From: Spirochaetales bacterium
GTDB taxonomy: Bacteria > Spirochaetota > Spirochaetia > DSM-27196 > SKKC01
Direction of reading: 5' to 3'
DNA: 5,384 nt
Assembly (NCBI GenBank): GCA_007126865.1
Contig: SLAN01000054.1
Location: forward strand, 1-5,384
Shown: positions 1-5,256 of the stretch, piece after piece
Numbering within the stretch: the stretch's first letter is position 1
Layout: each line of letters starts with the position of its first letter
Program-made: the position numbers and the translations under genes
Notes under the pieces: generated by a model
What the model saw: the letters and a program-made list of their open reading frames with translations, nothing else
The model's database searches: none
What the model was told of the DNA's origin: nothing

Positions 1-1
1 C

Positions 2-121
2 GTCTCGCCGCTTCTGCGCTGGGTGGCGCTCGCCATCGCGCTACTCATCATCTATACCCACAGATCGAATATCGCACGCCTCGCCCGCGGCGAGGAGAAG
101 CGGATGTTCGGCCGGCGGTGA
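2..121 (+). CDS. plsY: PlsY-like glycerol-3-phosphate acyltransferase, C-terminal fragment
   Basis: This is the last 39 residues of a gene that starts before the window. The visible part is a hydrophobic helix (about residues 8-18 of the fragment, rich in Ala, Leu and Ile) followed by YTHRSNIARLARGEEKR and a short basic tail ending at TGA. The HRxNIxRLxxGxE pattern is the hallmark of the C-terminus of PlsY, the integral membrane enzyme that transfers an acyl group from acyl-phosphate to glycerol-3-phosphate in the first step of phospholipid synthesis. In that family the His and Asn of this motif matter for activity and the Glu for structure; all three are present here (fragment residues 20, 23 and 31). 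The normal-looking tail suggests that the gene ends intact. It reads toward the toxin-antitoxin genes but is separated from them by 190 bases with their own promoter. The family call rests on a short motif only, so it is good but not certain. Confidence 0.82.
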   Translation, partial: VSPLLRWVALAIALLIIYTHRSNIARLARGEEKRMFGRR

Positions 122-134
122 GGGGGTGACCCCC
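122..134. repeat. GGGGGT-G-ACCCCC palindrome just after plsY
   Basis: A perfect 6+1+6 inverted repeat begins one base after the plsY stop codon. As RNA it could fold into five G-C pairs around a three-base loop. No T-run follows, so it is not a classical intrinsic terminator. It may act as a 3'-end stabiliser or belong to a REP-like intergenic element together with the repeats just downstream. Confidence 0.4.
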
Positions 135-217
135 GGCCGTGTGCCGTCGGTCGGAATACCCGCCGTGGTTTTTCGCTTGCCCGCGAGTGCCCCCGGGCGT
201 GTGCCGTCGCCGGCAAT
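130..217. repeat. Two imperfect 28-bp direct repeats, 60 bp apart
   Basis: Positions 130-157 and 190-217 align with 23 of 28 bases identical when compared by eye. The shared core is CGTGTGCCGTCG, preceded by CCCCCGG and ending in AAT. A GTG lies just before each C-run, with one extra base in the first copy. The second copy also holds a TGCCG-TCGC-CGGCA stem-loop (202-215). The repeats lie between plsY and the toxin-antitoxin promoter, outside any gene I can support. Their nature is unknown; a degenerate REP-like intergenic element is the simplest reading. Two copies alone do not prove a repeat family. Confidence 0.45.
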
Positions 218-244
218 GATCAGGCACGGCGGAGGGTCATGGTG

Positions 245-273
245 TTGACGATCCCATAGCATCCAAGTACACT
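245..273 (+). promoter_or_regulatory. Probable sigma-70 promoter of the vapBC operon
   Basis: TTGACG (245-250) and TACACT (268-273) are separated by exactly 17 bases. They match the -35 and -10 consensus at five of six and four of six positions. The expected transcription start near 280 would leave a 5' leader of about 30 bases carrying a GGGAGG ribosome-binding site (299-304) seven bases before the antitoxin ATG. The promoter means that the toxin-antitoxin pair need not depend on plsY transcription. Confidence 0.6.
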
Positions 274-295
274 TACCATGCACTTATGATAATGG
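265..295. promoter_or_regulatory. Possible VapBC operator overlapping the -10 and start site
   Basis: Several short symmetric or repeated elements cluster here: AAGT-AC-ACTT (265-274) across the -10 box, CACTTA repeated at 270-275 and 281-286 (11 bp, about one helical turn), TTAT-G-ATAA (284-292), and CCAT (276-279) facing ATGG (292-295). VapB antitoxins usually bind symmetric sites at their own promoter and, together with VapC, repress it. Which element is the true site cannot be decided from the sequence, and short repeats of this size can arise by chance. Confidence 0.35.
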
Positions 296-311
296 CACGG
301 GAGGTCAGCAA

Positions 312-563
312 ATGGCCGTGAAGACCATTACGATCGACATGGAGGCGTACGAGACGCTGGTGCGTGCGCGGCGCGGCAACGAGTCGTTCAGCACGGTGAT
401 CAAAGAGACCCTCGGGCCGGCGAGTAGAACGGCAGCGGCGCTTCTGCGACGGCTCGACGATCTCGTCGTCGGCGAGGCGGCGCTCGACGATCTTGAGCGG
501 GTCGTCGCCTCGCGGGAAGGCGATCTGATCGCCGCCGAGCGTCCCGACGAGGACCGGGGCTGA
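312..563 (+). CDS. vapB: VapB-type antitoxin
   Basis: This small 83-residue protein resembles the VapB antitoxin family formerly called DUF217 (PF02697). The N-terminal half (about residues 1-35, starting AVKTITIDMEAYETL and including the ESFSTVIKETL stretch) fits the short strand plus two helices used for dimerisation and DNA binding. The rest is charged and rich in Arg, Asp and Glu, as expected for a flexible tail that wraps around and inhibits the toxin. The ATG is supported by GGGAGG seven bases upstream. Its TGA overlaps the ATG of vapC by one base (TGATG), and the GAGGA at 549-553 inside its end serves as the vapC ribosome-binding site. The two are therefore translationally coupled, with antitoxin first. 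By family it should neutralise VapC and autorepress the operon; the partner and gene order strongly support the call. Confidence 0.86.
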   Translation: MAVKTITIDMEAYETLVRARRGNESFSTVIKETLGPASRTAAALLRRLDDLVVGEAALDDLERVVASREGDLIAAERPDEDRG

Positions 564-964
564 TGCTTCTCGACACATCGGTCTGTATCGACCTGCTTCG
601 CGAGCGCGGGCGCGGCATTCAGGGGCCGGCTCACGGTGCATTGGAGCGTCTCGGTTCAACTCCTATCCATATCTCGCTCTTTTCGCTGTGCGAGCTCGAG
701 GCGGGCATGAGCCTCAGCGACCGCCCGGAGATCGAGCGGCGGCGTGTGAACGCGCTGGTCAATCACCTGACCGTGCTGGCGCCGGATGACGCGTTCGCCG
801 TTCTGTACGGCGAGGCGGCCGCGCATCTGTTGCGGAACGGAACGCCGATTCCGGTCATGGATCTCCTGATCGGTATTACTGCGAAGTCGAGATCGCTGCC
901 GGTTCTCACGCGCGACACGACGCACTTTGGACGCATTCCGGGGCTGGTGGTCGAAGGGTACTGA
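563..964 (+). CDS. vapC: VapC-type PIN-domain ribonuclease toxin
   Basis: This 133-residue, single PIN-domain protein has the usual length and start (MLLDTSVCIDLL) of VapC toxins, which are Mg2+-dependent endoribonucleases that cut tRNA or rRNA and arrest growth when not bound by the antitoxin. The acidic residues expected in the active site are visible: Asp4 in LLDTS, Glu44 in SLCELEAG, Asp100 in VMDLLIGITA, and Asp118 in TRDTTHF. The C-terminus (HFGRIPGLVVEGY) follows the common HFxRIPGLxVE ending. The toxin thus looks catalytically complete and undamaged. It is read from the ATG overlapping the vapB stop and ends 69 bases before the stop of the convergent nucleoside hydrolase gene. Its RNA target cannot be told from the sequence. 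Confidence 0.93.
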   Translation: MLLDTSVCIDLLRERGRGIQGPAHGALERLGSTPIHISLFSLCELEAGMSLSDRPEIERRRVNALVNHLTVLAPDDAFAVLYGEAAAHLLRNGTPIPVMDLLIGITAKSRSLPVLTRDTTHFGRIPGLVVEGY

Positions 965-994
965 GCGCGCGGCGGACCGTACGCGAACCGTGGG

Positions 995-1011
995 CGGCGC
1001 CGGTCGCGCCG
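995..1011. terminator. GC-rich stem-loop between convergent genes
   Basis: CGGCGC (995-1000) pairs with GCGCCG (1006-1011) around a five-base CGGTC loop. An outer GGCGGC (993-998) facing GCCGCC (1021-1026) offers an alternative stem. The element sits between the ends of vapC (+) and the nucleoside hydrolase gene (-), where a bidirectional terminator would be useful. No T-run follows on either strand, so classical intrinsic termination is doubtful. Confidence 0.3.
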
Positions 1012-1033
1012 GAACGTACCGCCGCCGAGCTCG

Positions 1034-2002
1034 CTACCCCTTCAACGGAACCTGACCCAACCGTTCGAAGAACAGCCGGCGAAATCGCTCCCCGTCGAGA
1101 TCGAGGCACACCCTGGTCGTTCCCTCTTTGTCGGGTCTTCCGATTGTCCGTCCGGTTCGCGTGTCCACCGAAACGCTCATCTGCTCGGTTTTGAAGAGCG
1201 AAGGTTCGATGAGATATGCGAGCGCTATGGGGTCGTGCGGATTGAAGCCCAGCATTCCCCCGAGTCGCTGCGTAACCTGCACCCAACCACCGACCGATTC
1301 CCGGACATATGTCGCGAAGCGGTCGTTGGACAGCCCGGAGAGAATCGGTTCGAACTCTTCGGGTTGTATGGTTACCTTCGTGGTTACGTCGAGCCCAACG
1401 AGGACTTTGGGAATCGGGCAATCGAAAACCATGGAAGCGGCGTCCGGATCTACCCAGATATTGAACTCCGCGAACGGTGTGATATTTCCCTCTCGATTGA
1501 TTGCCCCTCCCATTATCACGAGCGACTCGATCTTCGCATGCAGATCGGGGCGCTGATGCAGGAGTACCGCGACATTGGTCAACGGACCGATCGCCACGAG
1601 AGTGACCGGACGCTCGGCACGCTCGAGTGCCGAAGCCATATCCGCGACTGCAAAGCCTTTGCCGGAAGCGGCATCGTCGAGCTCGATCGATCCTCGATAG
1701 TCGATTGGACCGGACATGCGACGCAGAACGTCCATTCCGGCATAGAATGGTTGTCGAAACAACGGGGTGCGCGAGCCGATGCTGACCGGTATGTCCGCAC
1801 GCAGGAATGCAAGCGTTGCTTCCATGCTCTGCACACCGAGGGGCGCCGGTACGTTGCCTTCTACTATCGAAACAAGCTCGATATTGATTTCGTGTCCGCC
1901 GAGGGCGAACAGCAGCGCGAGATTATCGTCGATGTCCGCGTACGCGACACCCATACCAGGATCGGCGTCCAGTATGATTGACTTCCCATTCTCGTTCGAC
2001 AT
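1034..2002 (-). CDS. Nucleoside hydrolase, IunH family
   Basis: This 322-residue cytoplasmic enzyme belongs to the inosine-uridine preferring nucleoside hydrolase family (PF01156), which cleaves the N-glycosidic bond of ribonucleosides to free base and ribose using a bound Ca2+. Visible motifs in order are the N-terminal Asp cluster LDADPGMGVAYADIDD (residues 11-26), VEGNV (48-51 region), the VAIGPLTN segment (136-143), VIMGGAINREGN (162-173), AEFNIWVDPDAA (178-189), LDVTT (204-208) and PHDPIALAYLIEP (255-267), with the late metal-ligand Asp257 next to His256. The length is normal and no core motif is missing. One oddity is that the usual compact DxDPGxDD motif is opened by several residues between DPG and DIDD, as in a subgroup of the family. 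The ATG is preceded by AAAGGA ten bases upstream. It starts seven bases after the permease stop, so it is the last gene of the transporter operon. Base preference cannot be predicted. Confidence 0.92.
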   Translation of the reverse strand: MSNENGKSIILDADPGMGVAYADIDDNLALLFALGGHEINIELVSIVEGNVPAPLGVQSMEATLAFLRADIPVSIGSRTPLFRQPFYAGMDVLRRMSGPIDYRGSIELDDAASGKGFAVADMASALERAERPVTLVAIGPLTNVAVLLHQRPDLHAKIESLVIMGGAINREGNITPFAEFNIWVDPDAASMVFDCPIPKVLVGLDVTTKVTIQPEEFEPILSGLSNDRFATYVRESVGGWVQVTQRLGGMLGFNPHDPIALAYLIEPSLFKTEQMSVSVDTRTGRTIGRPDKEGTTRVCLDLDGERFRRLFFERLGQVPLKG

Positions 2003-2009
2003 CTTGGTC

Positions 2010-2867
2010 CTATCCTTTGATTTCGCTGCCGGTTACGGCACGTATGTAGTACTTCTGCAGCGACATGAGAATTATCACCGGGATAACCGCAGTTATCGTA
2101 GCTGCGGCGAACTGCTCGTTCCAGAAAACACCGTATTCGCTCGTTAACCGTGCGATCGCAACCTGAACGATGGCGTACTCACGGCTCGGGTTCGCGATAA
2201 GCGGCCACAGGAATGCCAGCCAGATATCGAGAAAGAGGATCAGCCCCGCACTGATCAATGCCGGCCCCGACATTGGCAAGAAGAGCCTCCAGTAGATGGT
2301 GCGCCACCGAGCGCCATCGATCTTGGCCGAATCGACGTAGTCATCCGGAATTGCCATGAAGAATTGCCGAAAGAGCAGAATAACCACGCCGTTCAGCGTC
2401 GCAGGAATAATCAGCGCCTGGTATGAGTTCATCCACCCGAGAGATCGAATCAATATGAAGAGCGGAATGGCGATGGCCTGGAATGGAACGAGGTATGCGA
2501 AGACCGTTACCATAAAAATGAGGTTCTTCCCGGGGAATCTCATTTTCGCGAATACGATTCCGCCCATGGAGTTCACGACCAATCCAAGTCCGACTGTGCT
2601 CGCGGTTACGAAAAAGGTATTGAAGAGCGCGCGGCCGAACCCCTTGTTGAATATCTCGAAGTACGCTTCCAGACTGAACGGTGTCGGCGAAAAGGTCATG
2701 AGGCTCAGCGGCGATATATAGCGGAATATGATCGGATTCGGACGAAATGAAGAGATGAATCCCCAGACAACGGGAAACAGCGTCACGATCATACCGATGA
2801 ACACGATGAGGTACCAGGTGAGGGTTAACCCGGTGCGTTTAACAGCTAATGCACTCGTCGGAACCAC
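2010..2867 (-). CDS. ABC transporter permease, CUT1 family (MalG/UgpE-like)
   Basis: This 285-residue inner-membrane protein is the second permease of a carbohydrate-type ABC importer. It has about six hydrophobic segments (near residues 17-40, 82-106, 115-140, 150-170, 200-222 and 253-272). The cytoplasmic EAA loop that docks on the ATPase is seen at 174-198 (DDYVDSAKIDGARWRT then WRLFLP), with the invariant DGA and LP present and Asp179 in place of the usual first Glu. It ends in GSEIKG, the common Gx(V/I)KG tail of this subfamily. I take the GTG at 2865-2867 as the start because GGAGGA stands seven bases before it and full-length homologues begin with such a short cytosolic leader. It lies three bases after the stop of the first permease and seven before the nucleoside hydrolase, pointing to one transcript. 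The solute cannot be read from permeases alone. Confidence 0.95.
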   Translation of the reverse strand: MVPTSALAVKRTGLTLTWYLIVFIGMIVTLFPVVWGFISSFRPNPIIFRYISPLSLMTFSPTPFSLEAYFEIFNKGFGRALFNTFFVTASTVGLGLVVNSMGGIVFAKMRFPGKNLIFMVTVFAYLVPFQAIAIPLFILIRSLGWMNSYQALIIPATLNGVVILLFRQFFMAIPDDYVDSAKIDGARWRTIYWRLFLPMSGPALISAGLILFLDIWLAFLWPLIANPSREYAIVQVAIARLTSEYGVFWNEQFAAATITAVIPVIILMSLQKYYIRAVTGSEIKG

Positions 2868-2870
2868 AGG

Positions 2871-3752
2871 TTAATCCTCCCGCCCAAGGAGTCGGAACTG
2901 TATCGCGACCACCACGAGCAGCGACGCGAGCAGGATCGTCACCATCGCCATGCTCCGTCCGAAGTCCCCGAACACAAATCCGCTTCGGTAGGCCTCGAAC
3001 ATCAGGACGTTAGTCGACTGTTGCGGACCTCCGCCGGTGATTATGTACATCGGATCGAACAGGACCCAGTTCACGCTCGTATCCACGACGAGAACGAAGA
3101 GCAGAATGCGCTTGATCAACGGGAGCGTAATCGACAGCGTCTGACGGAGATAGTTCGCTCCGTCGATCTGTGCCGATTCATACAGACTCCGTGGTATGTC
3201 GTTCAGTCCGGCAATAAGGAAGATCATCCAGAAGCTGACTCCTTTCCAGCTTGTGAGCAGAATAATGCTCCAGAGCGCCTGACTCGAGCTGATGAAGAAC
3301 GGTTGAGGGCTCATCCCGAGCCACATGAGTATACTGTTGACGATGCCCTGGTCCGGATTCAGGAGTATCCGCCAGATTACGCTGGCCACCGATACCGACA
3401 TTCCGACCGGTATTATGTAGATGCTGATGAACAGTCCCACACCCGGTTTCCTGGCGGTAAGCAGGAGGGCGAGCAGGAGCGCTATAAATATCTGAATCGG
3501 GTTCACGAACACGTTGAAAACCAGCGTTACCCGAAACGAATTCCGAAACACCGGATCCCGGAACAGATCGAGGTAGTTCTCCAACCCAACAAACTGCCGC
3601 GTTCGCTGACCGCCGCGGAATACCTCGGTGAAAAGGCTGTCGATGAGAGCGGTTCCGATCGGATAGAGCCGGAAGATGACGAGACCGAGAACAACCGGCA
3701 GGAGAAACAGAGCGGCGCTCTTGTGGTCCGACTTCAGTCGTAAGATCTGCAT
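2871..3752 (-). CDS. ABC transporter permease, CUT1 family (MalF/UgpA-like)
   Basis: This 293-residue inner-membrane protein is the first permease of the importer. A short basic leader (MQILRLKSDHK) precedes six hydrophobic segments near residues 13-35, 73-99, 106-129, 160-182, 210-232 and 266-287. After the first segment comes the periplasmic stretch FVGLENYLDLFRDPVFRNS (54-72), typical of MalF/UgpA-like subunits. The EAA loop is at 187-213, with YESAQIDGA and ITLPL intact. MYIITGGGPQQSTNVL (235-250) is another family signature. It should pair with the second permease as a heterodimer. The ATG has an AGGGGTGAG ribosome-binding site nine bases upstream. It begins 110 bases after the binding-protein stop and ends three bases before the next gene. 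The length is usual for the family and I see no damage. Confidence 0.95.
   Translation of the reverse strand: MQILRLKSDHKSAALFLLPVVLGLVIFRLYPIGTALIDSLFTEVFRGGQRTRQFVGLENYLDLFRDPVFRNSFRVTLVFNVFVNPIQIFIALLLALLLTARKPGVGLFISIYIIPVGMSVSVASVIWRILLNPDQGIVNSILMWLGMSPQPFFISSSQALWSIILLTSWKGVSFWMIFLIAGLNDIPRSLYESAQIDGANYLRQTLSITLPLIKRILLFVLVVDTSVNWVLFDPMYIITGGGPQQSTNVLMFEAYRSGFVFGDFGRSMAMVTILLASLLVVVAIQFRLLGRED
2875..2880 (-). promoter_or_regulatory. Ribosome-binding site that fixes the GTG start
   Basis: On the minus strand, GGAGGA lies inside the last codons of the first permease (Arg-Glu-Asp). Its stop codon TAA falls between this site and the GTG start of the second permease, seven bases downstream. 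This arrangement supports the GTG and implies that ribosomes finishing the first permease restart on the second. Confidence 0.7.
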
Positions 3753-3783
3753 TGCGTACTACTCACCCCTCAACACGGTACAA

Positions 3784-3796
3784 GTGCGGACCGCAC
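3784..3796. repeat. Intercistronic hairpin GTGCGG-A-CCGCAC
   Basis: A perfect 6+1+6 inverted repeat lies in the 110-bp gap between the binding protein and the first permease. In RNA it would give five pairs with a three-base loop. A second palindrome, GCCGGCCGGC, lies at 3826-3835 nearer the binding-protein stop. No T-run follows, so full termination is unlikely. In other ABC operons, stem-loops placed just after the binding-protein gene protect that part of the mRNA and let the binding protein outnumber the permeases; the same role is inferred here. Confidence 0.4.
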
Positions 3797-3862
3797 CGTC
3801 GCGCCGGGAATAGCATCCAGACGCCGCCGGCCGGCCCGCTAATTGACGTTCTGCCGATTAAC

Positions 3863-5158
3863 CTACTGATACCGCCGCAGGGCGCGGTTGATTCTCGCTT
3901 CGGCATCGGAGAGAGCGGTTTCCACATCCACTCCGTTTCGAATGTCTTCTATGGCTTCATTCAAACCGCGTTCGAACTCGAAGAAGCCGGGCGTCGCCGC
4001 TCGCGGAACTGCAGTGTTCTCCGCCTCATACGCGGCGATTCGGTATGCAATGAGCGGCTGTTCGGCGAATTGCTCATCGGTCTGGATCTTCTCAAGAAGG
4101 TCGACATGCGCTGGGAACTGCCCGTGACCCTCCAGCCAGTACTCGGCGATATCGATGCTGGCGGTCATCCATCGAACGAAATCGGCCGCAGCATCGGGGT
4201 TCCGTGTGTGGCTCCAGATACCTACGTGCCAGCTTCCGGTCGGCGTAACCGGGACACCGTCTGCAAAATACGGATGCGGTGCGACCCCGTAGTTCAGGTC
4301 TTCGACATCCTGGAAGTTCGCTCTAATGTTCCACAAGCCGCCGACGAAGAATCCCGTTCGACCCGCGGCGAAAAGCTCGGGGGTTTCAGCCGGCGACGTA
4401 CCTCTTCGAGCAATACCCCACTCACCGTAGAGATTCTGGTACCACTGAAACGCTTCGATCCAGCCGGGGTTCGTCAGATCGGCGAGACCGTCTTCTCCGA
4501 TTCCATCGCCGCCGCCGAGACCTTCGGGGAGGGGCTGCAGCTGGTAGTAGCGGTTAACCTGATCGAACTGAAAGCCCGCGATGTCGTCACCGAGAGCGTC
4601 AACCTTTTGCGCCGCCTCGACAATCTGTTCCCAGGTCCAGCGATCTTCGATGTCGGCCGACGGGAACTCGACACCGGCACGCTCGAGGAGATCCCTGTTG
4701 TAGTACAACACCTGCGACGAGTTGTTCAGCGGTGCGCTGAAGAAACGCCCGTCGACCGAACCCGCGCCGATCGAAGCATCCGACCACAACTCCTCCATCT
4801 CACCTCTCGTGAAGTAGTCGTCGAGGGGCAGGATGAATCCTCGCTCGGCATAGTTCGCCGTGACCGGACCATCCACGAATATTACGTCGATGTCCCTGGC
4901 CTCCGCCTGCTGTCGGATCTCGATCGTTTCGAAGAGCTGGTCGAACGGATAGCCCTCCATTCCGATTTCGATTCCCCGGCTTTCGCCGTACTCAAGGATG
5001 AAGTCCTCGAGGACATCGACGGCCCAGTCGCCGATTACCATGTTAAGTTGGTCCTCTGCAACCTCCTCCGCTTCCCCGCGGGCAAATGCGATCGCCGGCA
5101 GCAGGAGCACCAGCGCAATAACCACAAACCATTTCGAACCAATGTGTGTTCGAGTCAT
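3863..5158 (-). CDS. Secreted ABC transporter solute-binding protein, family 1 (sugar type)
   Basis: This 431-residue protein should bind the transported solute in the periplasm and hand it to the two permeases encoded next. The N-terminus is a clear Sec signal: TRTHIGSK, then a hydrophobic run (about 11-24) and an Ala-Phe-Ala cleavage site at 24-26. No lipobox Cys is present, so it is probably soluble. The fold matches the extracellular solute-binding family 1 (MalE-like, PF01547/PF13416): DVIFVDGP (91-98), SAPLNNSSQVLYYNRDLLERAG (141-162, the common YYNxDLxxxAG element), WTWEQIVEAA (174-183), LFAAGRTGFFVGG (262-274), and GSWHVGIW (308-315). The mature part is very acidic and nearly free of lysine. 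AGGAGGC four bases before the ATG supports the start. It is the first gene of the transporter operon. Ligand identity is open; the operon's nucleoside hydrolase suggests a nucleoside or other ribosylated compound. Confidence 0.94.
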   Translation of the reverse strand: MTRTHIGSKWFVVIALVLLLPAIAFARGEAEEVAEDQLNMVIGDWAVDVLEDFILEYGESRGIEIGMEGYPFDQLFETIEIRQQAEARDIDVIFVDGPVTANYAERGFILPLDDYFTRGEMEELWSDASIGAGSVDGRFFSAPLNNSSQVLYYNRDLLERAGVEFPSADIEDRWTWEQIVEAAQKVDALGDDIAGFQFDQVNRYYQLQPLPEGLGGGDGIGEDGLADLTNPGWIEAFQWYQNLYGEWGIARRGTSPAETPELFAAGRTGFFVGGLWNIRANFQDVEDLNYGVAPHPYFADGVPVTPTGSWHVGIWSHTRNPDAAADFVRWMTASIDIAEYWLEGHGQFPAHVDLLEKIQTDEQFAEQPLIAYRIAAYEAENTAVPRAATPGFFEFERGLNEAIEDIRNGVDVETALSDAEARINRALRRYQ

Positions 5159-5209
5159 ACGAGCCTCCTATAACTGAGTCCAGAATGATGGGTTCGGTCT
5201 GGTGCGACA

Positions 5210-5224
5210 AGTACGATTCGTACT
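5210..5224. promoter_or_regulatory. Perfect 15-bp palindrome, candidate operator
   Basis: AGTACGA-T-TCGTACT (plus strand) is a 7+1+7 perfect inverted repeat, 51 bases before the start codon of the binding protein and 32 bases beyond the luxR-like stop. A second GTAC-centred palindrome, AGGTACCT, lies next to it at 5229-5236. On the minus strand a -10-like TATAGA (5224-5229) abuts the 15-mer, but no good -35 is visible upstream of it. The place and symmetry suit a regulator-binding site for the transporter operon; the 15-mer could also fold as a short hairpin in the leader. The bound protein is unknown, with the upstream LuxR-type regulator being one candidate. Confidence 0.5.
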
Positions 5225-5256
5225 CTATAGGTACCTTCTTGCAATAGATAGTCGGT

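Noticed and set aside
130..217. CRISPR array
   Set aside because: Only two diverged units exist, with a single 32-bp interval and no cas genes; the drift between units is unlike a CRISPR.
41..283. 80-codon minus-strand open frame in the plsY-vapB gap with a repeated Asp-Gly-Thr-Arg-Pro-Gly
   Set aside because: The repeated peptide merely reflects the nucleotide repeats, and the frame runs through the end of plsY and the vapB promoter.
906..1421. 171-codon minus-strand open frame overlapping the end of vapC and the hydrolase
   Set aside because: It is out of frame with the true hydrolase, rich in Arg and Ser, and has no domain.
1235..1981. 248-codon open frame on the plus strand opposite the nucleoside hydrolase
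   Set aside because: It is antisense to a gene with all family motifs and has no recognisable features of its own.
3021..3743. 240-codon open frame on the plus strand opposite the first permease
   Set aside because: The translation is highly charged, repetitive in Glu, Arg and Pro, and shows no motif; the opposite strand encodes a convincing membrane protein.
3784..3796. Intrinsic terminator after the binding-protein gene
   Set aside because: The stem is short and no T-run follows on the minus strand; read-through into the permeases is expected.
3752..5173. 473-codon open frame on the plus strand opposite the solute-binding protein
   Set aside because: It lies almost wholly antisense to a protein with a clear signal peptide and family motifs. 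Its translation has no recognisable domain and is explained by the lack of stop codons in GC-rich antisense DNA.
5183..5211. Promoter TTGTCG, 17 bp, CATTCT on the minus strand before the binding-protein gene
   Set aside because: Only four of six and three of six bases match consensus, so it is no better than chance in this stretch.
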